A stretch of 50,527 nt of DNA from Lentisphaeria bacterium (GCA_017507125.1 JAFWBQ010000111.1:1-50527), one strand, 5' to 3'; shown: positions 31,393-41,286, counted from the first letter of the stretch. Translations and numbers: made by a program. The notes: generated by a model from the letters alone, not told the origin.

Positions 31393-34300
31393 TTATCCAA
31401 TGATCTCCTCAAGTTCTTTCAGTGTTTCATAGGGCAGACGGTCACTGAATACGCCCTGATCGCCCGTGCCGTCAAAGCCCCGGACAAAGATGTAGCGCAC
31501 GCCGCCGAAGTATTTGTCATAAAGCTCTTTTTCACTGGCGCAAGCAGGCATACGCAGTTTCAGATATTTGAAGAGCGCCGCCGTATAGATCATATATTGG
31601 AGATAGTAACGGCTCCCTGCTATGGCATGTGGAAGAAGAGGAGGGGCGTAATATTTCATGTTTTTGAGTTTGTTGGTCTTCCAGTCAACGATGTAAAACT
31701 TGCCGTTGTACCGGAAGAAAAGGTCTATGGAGCCGTTAAAAAATCCCTGATCGTAGGTGGTGCTTTCATCAATCGTTTCAGGAGATTTGACATGGAATTT
31801 TTCTTTGAAATATTTGGCGGCAAAGTTAAAAAGTTGTCTTGTGTTGAAAGCGTTTCCGAATTCATAGACAAATTCAAACTCGCACTTTTTTTCTTCCGGG
31901 GGGATCGCTGAAAAACTGAAATTTCCGCCGTCGCCGTCAGGAATGGGGGCGTTGAGCATACGGTGAACCATTTTTGTCACAGCTTCTGCATGCGTTTTGC
32001 CTGAGATACCGTGGGCGTTGAGCTGTTTCAGAACCAGGGGGGCAAGTTCTTCTTCAGAGGCATTGAAACGGCAGAGTTCCATGGTCTTATGGATGGCGTT
32101 ACCGAAGTTCGTTCCTGAGGGGAAAAACAAGGTTTCCGAAACCTTTTCCTCTGGCGGAACTGTTCGGGAAGGAGTTGTTTCAGATTCTTCTTCCCCTTCA
32201 TCCTGATTGTCCGGATCAAAGGCGCTGCCGGGGGTACTGTGGGGGGTGATGGAGGAAAAACTCAGAAATCCGTTCTGAAAGAGCAGATAGGGCAGCAGAT
32301 CCGGACGGCGGAGCTGCTGAAAGGTATTGTTGTCAAACTTTTCTTCCAACAGTTTTTCCGGAATGGATTCATGCATTACGGTGATCTTCAAGTGTTCAGA
32401 TGTCCTGGCATGTGTTTTGAGCTCTTCCACCATGTCGGCATAGGGCGCCCTGATATTGTGTTCTCTGAAAAGCCAGTCAAGGGCAGATGAACGCTGCTGG
32501 GCCTTGCCGTAATAAAATTTGCAGAAATAGCGGGCACGGGTAAATGCAACATAGGCTTTCCGCAGGTTTTCCTGAAGCAGTTCATCACGTTCTGCCGCCA
32601 TCTGTCTTTCATCCATGAAAGGCGAACAGCAGAGTTTGTTTCCGTGATGAAAGGTCTTTGACAGTTTGTCTGCGTTGAAAGAGTGTCCGGGATCAAACAG
32701 GTCGGGCAGAAAAACAACAGGATAACTCAACCCTTTGCTGCCGAAAACGGTATCGATAAGAACCGTTCCCTGATCGGTTTCCGGCTTGCCGGGAACAGTG
32801 TTGTCGTTTTCATTTTCTGCGTCTCTTATATGTCTTTCAAGTGAACGCAAGACGGCGCCCGGAGTCAGTTTCCAGGTGAAAGACTCTTCACAGAGAACGT
32901 CGGCGATGGTGTTGAAATTGCTCAAACTCAGATCATTGCCTGCAAATCGGTCATTGACCCGGAATCGGATGAAAAGTTCATTATACATGACCATAAAGGA
33001 GCGCTTGTGCCAGATGGTGTTGAGTTCCTGAAGCCAGCGGGCGCGGAGTTCAATATTTTCCTCTGACTTCAAATCATAAAGTTCCAGATCCCCCAGAGGC
33101 GTAACAAGTGCCCTGAGCAGACACTCTCTGTCGCCGCAGTTGATGATCCCCTCAAGAAAGGTGAGCAGCTGCCGTGCCTCAGCGGTGGTGAAAACGTCAC
33201 TGTTTTTCATCAGCCGCGCCGGGATGCCGTAACGCCGGAGTGCTTTTCTGAGCATTTCCGCTTTGGCCCACGAACAGTTGGTCAGAATGGCGATGTCTCC
33301 GGCTTCCACGGGACGGGCGGGGAGATCATCATGGGGGGGGAGCAGATATTTATCTTTTATCATCTTGCAGACATCTGCGGCACAGTGAGCGTAAACATCT
33401 TCAAGAGGCATCTCCGGGGCGACTGCTCCGATGATGGGGGCGGGGACCTCTTGCCCGTCAGGAGTCAGGAGCACTTGAGAGCCTTTCAGGGCGGATTGCT
33501 CCGGCAGCTGCATCCCCTCCATGGCAAATGCCCAATCAGGAGAAAAGATCGCATTGAGCGATGTAATGTATTTTTCACCGGAACGGCGGTTCACATTCAT
33601 GGGGAAGAGCCGGGCGCTGCGCTGAGTCAGCATATCCTCTTTGGCGGTCAGGTAACTTGCGATGTCTCCCCCCCGGAACCGGTAGATCGCCTGCCGGGGA
33701 TCGCCCACGACGATGAAAGTACTTTCAGGATTTTCAAGAAAGATCTCCCGGAAGATGGTGAACTGAGAGTCGTTGGTATCCTGAAATTCATCAATGAGTC
33801 CCACAGGATATTTTTCTTTGAGTTTTGCCGCAAGGGAAGAATCAGGTTGACTTACAGCTGCCGCCATCTGCAATATGAGATCATCGTTGCTGAGAAAATT
33901 TTTCTCTTCACTGATACGGCGGTATTCTCTGGAAACATGTTCAAAAGCCTCTTCGCAACAGTGTTTCAGAAAGGCTCTGGCGGGGAACACTGCTTTGGAC
34001 TGGATCACCTCGATTTCTCTCTTTGTTTCTTTTTTGTACCTGGAGAGAGCATCCTTGCGCGTAGTTTTTTCTTTCTTGAGGAGTTCCAAAGATATTTCAG
34101 ATTCATCAATTTGTGAGCGTGCCAGCATTACAGCTTCACTGTTTTCAGGAGAAGGAGATTTCTGTTCAGCTTTTTTTAAAGTTGACTTCCATGTTTTGAT
34201 CACCTTTTTTTGTTCTTCCATCTGATCTTCGACTGCTTGCAGTGCATTTTCCAGCTCTTCCGCCCCGGGGGCTCGCTGAAGCGTGCAAGCTGCAATTTCA

Positions 34301-35001
34301 GCTTCGATCTTCCGGGCAAATTCCTCTTTGCATGAAGCCGCATCTTCCCAGCTTGTTACCGTCGGCATCCCGTCATGATACAGGATTTCCATTGCAGGAT
34401 TTTCCAGACGCTTGAAAACATAATGGAAAATAAAATCTTTTGTTCTCGTTCCGGCTTCTGTAAAACACTCCCGCATCTGCGCTGCATCAGGACGGTAGGT
34501 CAAACTGCGCCAGTAGTCGTTGCAGAGCTGTGAGATGATGCCTTTAGTGTTTTCATTGAGGACAAATCCGAACTTCTGACGGCTGTCAAAGCCGTTTTCG
34601 CTCAGACTCCGCATGGCAAAACTGTGGATGGTGCCGATCATGGCGCGGTCAAAGTTCAAGAGTGCAAGGCGGAGCCGTGTTTTCAGCTGTTTCAGGGTGA
34701 GCTCATTTTTTGAAAGTTTTTCCTGAAGATTGATCAGAAGATCATCTTTATCAAGGACTCCGGCATTGACTGCACTTTCAAGTTCCGCAAGGCGCTGGCT
34801 GATGCGGCTTTTCAACTCTCCGGCGGCGGCGCGGGTAAAGGTGACGATCACCATCTTGTCAATGGTGACATCGCTGCGTTCCATAATGATACGGGCGACG
34901 ATATTGGTGATGTTATATGTTTTTCCTGTACCGGCGGCAGCTTCGATGATGGAACATCTGCCTTTGTCTATTTCACACTCAAGATATGGCGGATTGTTCA
35001 T
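31393..35001 (-). CDS. recB: Exodeoxyribonuclease V beta subunit
   Basis: A 1202-residue UvrD-type 3'-5' helicase and nuclease. Walker A is AAAGTGKT (21-28), the Walker B region is LIDEFQDT (402-409), and the motif IYRFRGGD follows. Residues about 230-330 are a long charged coiled-coil insertion. The C-terminal nuclease shows GSIDLFF and YIVDWKTNKL, matching the catalytic D-x-K site of E. coli RecB. It overlaps recC by 4 bp and recD follows without a gap, as expected for stoichiometric synthesis. Confidence 0.95.
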   Translation of the reverse strand: MNNPPYLECEIDKGRCSIIEAAAGTGKTYNITNIVARIIMERSDVTIDKMVIVTFTRAAAGELKSRISQRLAELESAVNAGVLDKDDLLINLQEKLSKNELTLKQLKTRLRLALLNFDRAMIGTIHSFAMRSLSENGFDSRQKFGFVLNENTKGIISQLCNDYWRSLTYRPDAAQMRECFTEAGTRTKDFIFHYVFKRLENPAMEILYHDGMPTVTSWEDAASCKEEFARKIEAEIAACTLQRAPGAEELENALQAVEDQMEEQKKVIKTWKSTLKKAEQKSPSPENSEAVMLARSQIDESEISLELLKKEKTTRKDALSRYKKETKREIEVIQSKAVFPARAFLKHCCEEAFEHVSREYRRISEEKNFLSNDDLILQMAAAVSQPDSSLAAKLKEKYPVGLIDEFQDTNDSQFTIFREIFLENPESTFIVVGDPRQAIYRFRGGDIASYLTAKEDMLTQRSARLFPMNVNRRSGEKYITSLNAIFSPDWAFAMEGMQLPEQSALKGSQVLLTPDGQEVPAPIIGAVAPEMPLEDVYAHCAADVCKMIKDKYLLPPHDDLPARPVEAGDIAILTNCSWAKAEMLRKALRRYGIPARLMKNSDVFTTAEARQLLTFLEGIINCGDRECLLRALVTPLGDLELYDLKSEENIELRARWLQELNTIWHKRSFMVMYNELFIRFRVNDRFAGNDLSLSNFNTIADVLCEESFTWKLTPGAVLRSLERHIRDAENENDNTVPGKPETDQGTVLIDTVFGSKGLSYPVVFLPDLFDPGHSFNADKLSKTFHHGNKLCCSPFMDERQMAAERDELLQENLRKAYVAFTRARYFCKFYYGKAQQRSSALDWLFREHNIRAPYADMVEELKTHARTSEHLKITVMHESIPEKLLEEKFDNNTFQQLRRPDLLPYLLFQNGFLSFSSITPHSTPGSAFDPDNQDEGEEESETTPSRTVPPEEKVSETLFFPSGTNFGNAIHKTMELCRFNASEEELAPLVLKQLNAHGISGKTHAEAVTKMVHRMLNAPIPDGDGGNFSFSAIPPEEKKCEFEFVYEFGNAFNTRQLFNFAAKYFKEKFHVKSPETIDESTTYDQGFFNGSIDLFFRYNGKFYIVDWKTNKLKNMKYYAPPLLPHAIAGSRYYLQYMIYTAALFKYLKLRMPACASEKELYDKYFGGVRYIFVRGFDGTGDQGVFSDRLPYETLKELEEIIG

Positions 35002-38000
35002 AATTCACTTGCCTTCATATTTGCAACGGGGGAAAATATTTCATGCGCCAGAGAGAAGAATTTACCATTGCAGAAGTTGTCTTCATTGTAAAACCGTTCA
35101 ATGACACTGTTGTATTTCACATCTTTCAGAAAACTTGCTTTGATATTTTTTATGTATTTGGACTTTGCATCCAACTGGAAAAATTCCTCCCCTTTTTCAG
35201 AAAAGGTATCAGTCAGCTCCTCTGCAAACTCTGCCATCATTTCGATAGACACATTTTCTGCCAACTCTTTGCAGCAGTGGTAAGAGGCATTGGCAAAGAT
35301 GGGCAGGGGCTGAGCTTCTGAAAAGGTGAGCAAAGCGATTTGAGCAAGACGGCTGAGATGTGCTGCCGGAGCCTTTTCAGGGGGCACAGTATAAACCATT
35401 TTTTTCTGCTGCTCTTTGATAAAAATCACTTTCCCCGTGACAGGGGCGTTGAAATGTGCCGCCAGCAGCAGCTGTTCCAGATAAAAGTTGAGAAGTTTAT
35501 CAGGAGAAAATTTGGAAAAATGTATAACATCCCTGCGGAATGTTTTCTCAAAGTCTGCCGGAACCGCCAGCAAAGCGGCAACCGTTGTTTCAGGGCAGAC
35601 CTGAAGAGAACAGTTGACAGTACTCATCTCCCGGAACTCTTCCAGAAGAACTTCCGGCAGAGAAAGGATCAGCTCTTTTGCGCTTTCATATTGTTCAACA
35701 TTATTGACAGGGAGCAGCCGCCCCCGTTTTACCATACTGAGCCAGCTGCCGCTGTCCATATCAGCCAGACGCATGGACCAGAGGGCGCGCTGAAGCGTTG
35801 TTTCATCCTGATTGCTCAGACTTTCCGGGTCATCGGTACCAGGCGGCTCTTTTTCATACTTTTCGGAGTCAAAGCCGCAGCGGATCTTGAAAAAGCCTTT
35901 GCAATTCTGGGTGAGCAGCAATTGCAGCGTCTTGAGAGGGAGTATCTCAGGGAGTGCCGCAGGGGGAAGTTCCGAAAGAGTTTTTTCCTCTTCTGAAACG
36001 TTTTCTGTACTGCCGGTACGCAGCTCTGAAAGAAAATCAAGTTCCACTGCCTTGAGGGGGATCCTCTCTTTTTCAATGCCGAAATTTTTCTTCAGCATAT
36101 TCTCAACTGCCGCCATGGGGATGGCAGGTGCAAGCTCTTCGCCGTTGTTGAATCCGACGTATGAGAGGATCAGATTTTCCTGCGCCGCCATGAGAGCTTC
36201 AAGGAAAAGGTATCTGCCGTCGTTGGTCAGATTGGGATCATTGCGTTTCCCGGCTGAAAGAAGATCAAAGGAGTTCCTTCTGTCAATGCCGGGAAATTCA
36301 CCGTCATTGAGTCCGAGGACTGCGATGACTTTAGCGGGGATGGCACGCATGGGCACAAGGGAGCAAAAGGTGATTTTGTCCCGCAGAAAGTGCTGTTTGC
36401 CGCCGGGGGAGGCATATTCAGATCTGAGATGAGCGATCCAGACCTGGGAGTCGATGAGGGCGGTTTCATCTGCCGCTGCCGCATTGGCGGCGATCCTGCC
36501 TGCGGCGCGTTTGAGTTCGTTGACTTCGGGGAGGTATTCTTTTGAGGTTCCGCTGAAAAAGTTGTTGATCCACAGCAGTGTAAATTCGCTCCATGCCTCA
36601 GGAGTCCGGGGCACATGAAGCGCACTGCGCCACTCTTTAAGGAGTTCAATAAATTCTGCCAGACTTGCAAAGTTTTCTGCCAGTTCGCCGTCAATGCCTC
36701 CACTCCTGTCGGAGTCATATATGACACTTGCATCTTCACCTCTTGCGTATTCAGTCAGCAGCCGTTCAATGCCGTCCTGCCACGAAAACTCTTCAAAAGG
36801 AGTCATGCGGAACCTGGCATGTTCTATGTGATCCAGTCCCCAGTTGATCCGCAAACGGCTGACCAGATCGGCAAGTTCCGGGAGCGCCTCAGGGGGGATT
36901 TTCAGCTTTGAGCTGATGCAGCCGAATTCCAGAAGCTGAAGAATCTCTTCTGAAGTCACCCGTGCCGAGGGCAGATTCAGCAGGCGGTTGAAAGATTCAA
37001 TGACCTGGCTCTGACCGATGCTGCTGCGGTCGCAGATGGCGTAGCGTCCCTTGAAAGGGCCGTTGGAAAAGACCGCATCGATCATGGGGGCGGCTTTGTT
37101 GATGTCAGGGAACATGACGATCACATCTTCAGGAGCCAGATCACGGGTGACTTTCACTGTTTTTTTGCCCCGGCATTTTTTGTCTTTGCTGTAAAAAAGT
37201 TCCAGAAGCTGGTCGTGGAGTATTTCCAGTTCCCGTCTGGCATCGGTACAGCAGTTGATCCTGACGGAGCGGTCATCGGGAGCGGGGGTATATTTCTCAA
37301 CTCTGTTGCGGGCGTTGAGTATGTCTGACTGGAAAAGATGGAGCACATTTTCGCTCTTGTCAACAGGATCGGTATAATCTTCCTGCTGATCTTCGCCTGA
37401 AAAGCAATCCCGGTCCAGAAGCAGATTGAAAAACTCTCTGCCGGTGACGCCGAAGTCGGCGAGAAGCTGGTTCCCGGCGGCGGATTCCTCAAGGAGTTCT
37501 GCCGCATGGTCAGGATCTTTCAAAAGTTCTTTGGCGGTTTCGCCTCTGCTTTTGATATCTCCCCAGTAGGTTTGGCAGGGGGAGGGGGAAAAGAGAAAAA
37601 TTTCCGTGAAGTCTGCAAGTTTTTCCAGACAGTGAAAACAGAGGGCAGGCATGGTGCTGAGTCCGAAAATGCCGATCCTTTCAGGAAGCGTCCGGCGGGG
37701 GGCGGCGCATTCCATGAACCGTACATAAAAAGAATCAGGGTCCGGAATTTGTGCACAGAGTTTGTGATAAAGACGGCTCTGAACATCTTTTCCCTCACTC
37801 TGACGCCACTGTGCAAGGGTTTTATGCCCTGTAACAGAACTGCGGTAAAGCTGATAACGGTCAAAGTTTCCTGCAAATTCACATGCAAGGAGATGACGCC
37901 GCACCGGGTCGCCGGTACAGTACGCGCTCAGTTCCGGGAACTCTTCAGGCACAGCAGAAAGAATGGCGTCGATGCGCCAGCTCAAAACATCAGGACTCCA

Positions 38001-38288
38001 GAAGTGCATGGAGTCCCGGAAGGCTTCGCACTCCTCTTCTGTGAAAAAGGAGCAGATCCGGTCGGTCAGAAATTTTTGCAGAAAGGGAGTTTCAATATTG
38101 GCAGAGATGGCAAGGTTGTTTTTCCGCGCCAGACGGCGTTTGAGAAACATGCCCATGCCGCTGTTGGGCACAACGGCATAAACCGCTTGAAAAGGATCAT
38201 TGCTCCCCATCAAAGGCTGACAGAGTTTTTCTGCGAATGAATCCGCCAGTTTTTCAAGTGAATTGGAAAGACGCAAATGTAAAGCCAT
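34998..38288 (-). CDS. recC: Exodeoxyribonuclease V gamma subunit
   Basis: A 1096-residue RecC, close to the 1122 residues of the E. coli protein. It opens with LHLRLSNSLEKLADSFAE, close to the usual RecC start, and contains VPNSGMGMFLKRRLA and later LNDGEFPG, typical of the inactivated helicase fold. This subunit threads the 3' strand and reads Chi. The Chi sequence of this organism cannot be told from the window. CAGGAG lies about 10 bp before the ATG, next to a hairpin. It is the first gene of recCBD, followed by the U32 gene. Confidence 0.93.
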   Translation of the reverse strand: MALHLRLSNSLEKLADSFAEKLCQPLMGSNDPFQAVYAVVPNSGMGMFLKRRLARKNNLAISANIETPFLQKFLTDRICSFFTEEECEAFRDSMHFWSPDVLSWRIDAILSAVPEEFPELSAYCTGDPVRRHLLACEFAGNFDRYQLYRSSVTGHKTLAQWRQSEGKDVQSRLYHKLCAQIPDPDSFYVRFMECAAPRRTLPERIGIFGLSTMPALCFHCLEKLADFTEIFLFSPSPCQTYWGDIKSRGETAKELLKDPDHAAELLEESAAGNQLLADFGVTGREFFNLLLDRDCFSGEDQQEDYTDPVDKSENVLHLFQSDILNARNRVEKYTPAPDDRSVRINCCTDARRELEILHDQLLELFYSKDKKCRGKKTVKVTRDLAPEDVIVMFPDINKAAPMIDAVFSNGPFKGRYAICDRSSIGQSQVIESFNRLLNLPSARVTSEEILQLLEFGCISSKLKIPPEALPELADLVSRLRINWGLDHIEHARFRMTPFEEFSWQDGIERLLTEYARGEDASVIYDSDRSGGIDGELAENFASLAEFIELLKEWRSALHVPRTPEAWSEFTLLWINNFFSGTSKEYLPEVNELKRAAGRIAANAAAADETALIDSQVWIAHLRSEYASPGGKQHFLRDKITFCSLVPMRAIPAKVIAVLGLNDGEFPGIDRRNSFDLLSAGKRNDPNLTNDGRYLFLEALMAAQENLILSYVGFNNGEELAPAIPMAAVENMLKKNFGIEKERIPLKAVELDFLSELRTGSTENVSEEEKTLSELPPAALPEILPLKTLQLLLTQNCKGFFKIRCGFDSEKYEKEPPGTDDPESLSNQDETTLQRALWSMRLADMDSGSWLSMVKRGRLLPVNNVEQYESAKELILSLPEVLLEEFREMSTVNCSLQVCPETTVAALLAVPADFEKTFRRDVIHFSKFSPDKLLNFYLEQLLLAAHFNAPVTGKVIFIKEQQKKMVYTVPPEKAPAAHLSRLAQIALLTFSEAQPLPIFANASYHCCKELAENVSIEMMAEFAEELTDTFSEKGEEFFQLDAKSKYIKNIKASFLKDVKYNSVIERFYNEDNFCNGKFFSLAHEIFSPVANMKASEL

Positions 38289-38301
38289 GTGACAAAGACT
38301 C

Positions 38302-38322
38302 CTGAAAATAAATTTTTTTCAG
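38302..38322 (-). other. Hairpin next to the recC ribosome binding site
   Basis: CTGAAAA/TTTTCAG, a 7-bp A-T rich stem (38302-38308 with 38316-38322). On the recC transcript its right arm ends in the CAG of the CAGGAG ribosome binding site. It could tune recC translation or act as a weak terminator for the pseudopilin. Confidence 0.35.
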
Positions 38323-38359
38323 AAAATAACAGTTCCGGCGGAAAAGTAAAAACGGGAGC

Positions 38360-38917
38360 TTACAACTTGTCAAAGTTGGCAATGTCGTCACATGCCCATT
38401 CGTCATTATCTTTGTAGTCGGCAAGAGAGGCACAGGGAGAAGTTGAAGTTCCGGCTTTGCCGAAGTGTTCATCCGCTCCGGGGGCGATGATGTCATACTT
38501 TGCAGTGTTGACAGCACCGGGATATTTATATTGGATCCTACCGCCCCAGGCGTCTGTAAGATTGCCGTTTGAAACATATTTTTTCAGATTTTCTCCGTCA
38601 ACGACAGAGAGAAAATCTTTGAGCTGCTTGGCATTTGTAATGCTTTGTGTGCCGAAAGTGATGCCGTCGATCACACCGGCAGAATTGAGATCGACTGTGA
38701 TATCTCCGAAAGAGGCACTTGCCGGATAAAATCCATGTTTTGTCTTGAGGGTTTCCAAACCGGCTTCAAGGCGGGTGATGAGGCTGCGGGTGGCGGCTTC
38801 TTTGCCCCGGTGAGAAGCGTAGGAGTAGGCGGAAAAACCGATGCCCGCCAGAATGACGACCAGAGCCACAGCGCAGAGCAGCTCTACAAGAGTGAAATTT
38901 TTCTTTGTCTTTTTCAT
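38360..38917 (-). CDS. Type II secretion/type IV pseudopilin-like protein
   Basis: A 185-residue protein with a prepilin N-terminus: a short basic leader, the processing and methylation motif FTLVELL at residues 8-14, and a hydrophobic helix (about 15-35). Cleavage by prepilin peptidase before Phe8 is expected. The rest (about 40-185) is a GspG-like globular domain with YPASASFGD and a later WGGRIQYKYPG, close to the calcium-binding end of major pseudopilins. No secretion machinery is nearby. Many scattered genes of this type are typical of Lentisphaerota and Planctomycetota, where most have no known role. Confidence 0.88.
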   Translation of the reverse strand: MKKTKKNFTLVELLCAVALVVILAGIGFSAYSYASHRGKEAATRSLITRLEAGLETLKTKHGFYPASASFGDITVDLNSAGVIDGITFGTQSITNAKQLKDFLSVVDGENLKKYVSNGNLTDAWGGRIQYKYPGAVNTAKYDIIAPGADEHFGKAGTSTSPCASLADYKDNDEWACDDIANFDKL

Positions 38918-38928
38918 AGTATGCTCCC

Positions 38929-38957
38929 TTGAAAATTTGTACTTGACGGAATATAAT
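38929..38957 (+). promoter_or_regulatory. Promoter of the SDR gene
   Basis: TTGAAA (38929-38934), 17 bp, TATAAT (38952-38957), with a consensus -10. Start near 38964, leaving about 23 nt of leader without a clear ribosome binding site. The -10 shares four bases with the -10 of the divergent pseudopilin promoter. Confidence 0.8.
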
Positions 38958-38978
38958 ATGTAAACGCAAAAAAATCAA
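38950..38978 (-). promoter_or_regulatory. Promoter of the pseudopilin gene
   Basis: On the minus strand: TTGATT (38978-38973), 17 bp, TATATT (38955-38950). It overlaps the divergent SDR promoter at the -10 elements, so the two should compete for polymerase. Confidence 0.7.
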
Positions 38979-38986
38979 TACCAAAA

Positions 38987-39712
38987 ATGAAACTTGACGG
39001 AAAAAAAGTGCTGATAACGGGCGGTGCCCGGAGAATCGGCGGAGAGCTTTCCCGGAGCGTAGCGGCTCAGGGAGCGGTTGTTTATATCCACTGCCACAAG
39101 GGGAGCGCAGAAGCTGAGAGGCTTCCGGCAGAACTCCCCGGCTCCGGGCACAAGATTTTTACAGCCGATTTTTCTCAGCCCGGTGCCGCCGCTCAGCTTG
39201 CAGAGAAGTGCGGCGAAGTGGACGTGCTCATCAACAACGCCTCCATCTATGCACGGACTCCCGCTGATTTGAATGAAGAGGAGTCAAGACGCTACTTTGA
39301 GGTGAACTTCTGGAGCCCCCTTGCCCTTATGCGCGCCTTTGCCGCTCCTGAAAGAAAAACTCCCGGCGTTGTGGTGAACATCCTTGATCAGGAGATACTG
39401 CGCCCCGCCGTTGAAAACGGTATCTACGCCATTTCCCGGAAAGCCCTCGGCGATGCCACCGCAGCCTTTGCTCTGGAACAGGCGCACCGGGGATTGCGTT
39501 TCAACGCTGTGGCTCCCGGCCCCATGATCCCGCCCCCCGGACTTGAGAACTCCACCATGTCAAAGGTGCTGAAAAGCGTTCCTGCGGGAAAAAGGATCGA
39601 ACCGGAAGATCTGGTGAAAACGGTTCTTTACATCATTGAAAACGACTCCCTGACAGGAGCGGTCATCCCCCTTGACGGCGGACAGCATCTGAAAAATTAT
39701 GAATACCTCTGA
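38987..39712 (+). CDS. Short-chain dehydrogenase/reductase, pteridine reductase-like
   Basis: A 241-residue NAD(P)-dependent SDR. The cofactor motif is TGGARRIG (11-18), as in pteridine reductase PTR1 and FolM; the Arg pair suggests NADPH. NNAS (83-86) is present. The catalytic Ser is replaced by Asp134 (NILDQE), as in PTR1. The active-site tyrosine is Tyr147, but the residue four on is Arg151, with Lys152 next to it, instead of the canonical lysine. A role in reducing dihydrofolate, dihydromonapterin or a related pteridine is the best guess. It overlaps the following membrane gene by 14 bp. Confidence 0.78.
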   Translation: MKLDGKKVLITGGARRIGGELSRSVAAQGAVVYIHCHKGSAEAERLPAELPGSGHKIFTADFSQPGAAAQLAEKCGEVDVLINNASIYARTPADLNEEESRRYFEVNFWSPLALMRAFAAPERKTPGVVVNILDQEILRPAVENGIYAISRKALGDATAAFALEQAHRGLRFNAVAPGPMIPPPGLENSTMSKVLKSVPAGKRIEPEDLVKTVLYIIENDSLTGAVIPLDGGQHLKNYEYL

Positions 39713-41261
39713 AAAAATCGCCCCTTCTGAAAAAGTGCCGTGGCACAGGTCAAAATGGTTCCGGGATCTGGTGCTTTTTGCTGTGACTGTGGTGTGGTTC
39801 GGTACCATGGCACGGTTCGGTTTTGATCCCCACCATGACGGGATCATGCTGGGTGCCGCCGCCGCCGTGGCAGAGGGAAAACTGCTCTTCAAAGAGGTTT
39901 TCTGCCAGTACGGCCCCCTTGCCGTGTTGATCCAGAGTATACCTGTCCGGCTTTTCGGAGCTGAAGATCTTGTCATCAAATGGACCACCGTCTTTTTCTA
40001 TGGACTGTCTGCTGTTTTGGGGACCCGGGTGTGGGAGCGCTTTCTCAAAAAGCCTTTCCTCCGGCTCTGGTATTGCGCTTTTTTCATGCTCTGCCCCTTC
40101 TATCTTGTCCCTTTTCATCCCTGGTCAAGTGTCTACGCCCTCTTTTTCATGCTTCTGGGGGTGGAGCTGCAGCTGCGTTTCCTCGAAAAGGGAAACTGGA
40201 AAGTGCTTTTCGGCGCAGGTGCCTGTGCGGGAGCGGCTTTCCTCTGCCGTACCCCCTGCGGCGTGGTCGCCTTTGCTGCCGGAGCTGTGCTGCTCTTTCT
40301 CCATGGAATTACTGTTCCTCCTCCCCGCAGATTCAAAAGTCTGCTCCCCTATGCAGGAGGCGCGGGAGCTGTTGCCCTGTTGTTTACCGCCTATCTGACA
40401 CTGGTCAACGCATGGAGTGACTATCTGAGACAGTGTTTTACCTTTATTTTCGGATTCGTCGTAAAACGGGGCGGCAGCTGGTCGTGGACTCAGTTCGCCG
40501 ACAGCATGATCCCCCTGACCGGCTCCGAAGGTTTCGGAAATTGTATCTTTGCTTTGATGCCTCTGCTCGGTATCGGCGCTTTTTTTATCATGGTGCGCCC
40601 TCTCTTTTACGGCAGAATGGAGCAGCTGAAAAAGAATCTGCCCCTTTTGGCAGTAGTGATGCTGGCGCTGGGTTCGTGGCACCAGTATTTCCCTGTTCCC
40701 TGTGTCCGTCATCTTTACTGGGCGGGGATACCCCTTATGGGCGTCTATGCACTGACTGCTCAAGAGATATGGCAGATGCCGAAAAACAAAAAGGTGCGTG
40801 TGCTGCTGCTGATATTGCTTGTACTGCCTTTGCTTTATTGTTTCAATTACCGGGCATGGGTGTTGTTCCGCTACTTTGATAAACTTGACAAACGGGTCGT
40901 TGCCGCAGCTCCCGGGATCCGCGGACTTTGGATCTTTCAGACGGAAAATGATCTTTTCAACACTTTGCATTCCATCTTTGCCTCATTGCCGCCTGAGATC
41001 CGCAAGCGGGGCGTGCTGAACCATACGCCGGATGGACTCTATTCCTGCATTTTTCCGGCGCCTGCCGGGTTCCGGCATCCCATGTTTGTCAATTGGAAAG
41101 ATGATGTCTATCCGGATTACAATGAGGCAGTGCTGAAGTTTCTGGAAAAAACAAGAGTCCCTGTGCTGACGACTGCCTTTACGGAAATACCGGGATATAT
41201 CCAGATCTACGGATTCAAACACTTTGAAAAAGAGTTCCGTTTCTTTGTTCCCGAATATTAA
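39699..41261 (+). CDS. GT-C type membrane glycosyltransferase (PMT/ArnT-like)
   Basis: A 520-residue inner-membrane protein with ten or more hydrophobic helices. Early in the sequence an acidic loop reads FGFDPHHDGIML. A D-x-H-D-like loop after the first helix is where GT-C enzymes hold their catalytic Asp and polyprenyl-phosphate sugar donor. This and the hydrophobic layout suggest a dolichyl- or undecaprenyl-phosphate-dependent sugar transferase of the PMT/GT39 superfamily. The C-terminal 100 residues are soluble and probably periplasmic. It starts inside the end of the SDR gene, in another frame. Sugar and acceptor are unknown. Confidence 0.65.
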   Translation: MNTSEKIAPSEKVPWHRSKWFRDLVLFAVTVVWFGTMARFGFDPHHDGIMLGAAAAVAEGKLLFKEVFCQYGPLAVLIQSIPVRLFGAEDLVIKWTTVFFYGLSAVLGTRVWERFLKKPFLRLWYCAFFMLCPFYLVPFHPWSSVYALFFMLLGVELQLRFLEKGNWKVLFGAGACAGAAFLCRTPCGVVAFAAGAVLLFLHGITVPPPRRFKSLLPYAGGAGAVALLFTAYLTLVNAWSDYLRQCFTFIFGFVVKRGGSWSWTQFADSMIPLTGSEGFGNCIFALMPLLGIGAFFIMVRPLFYGRMEQLKKNLPLLAVVMLALGSWHQYFPVPCVRHLYWAGIPLMGVYALTAQEIWQMPKNKKVRVLLLILLVLPLLYCFNYRAWVLFRYFDKLDKRVVAAAPGIRGLWIFQTENDLFNTLHSIFASLPPEIRKRGVLNHTPDGLYSCIFPAPAGFRHPMFVNWKDDVYPDYNEAVLKFLEKTRVPVLTTAFTEIPGYIQIYGFKHFEKEFRFFVPEY

Positions 41262-41286
41262 TATCAACTGAAGAAAGGATGTCATT

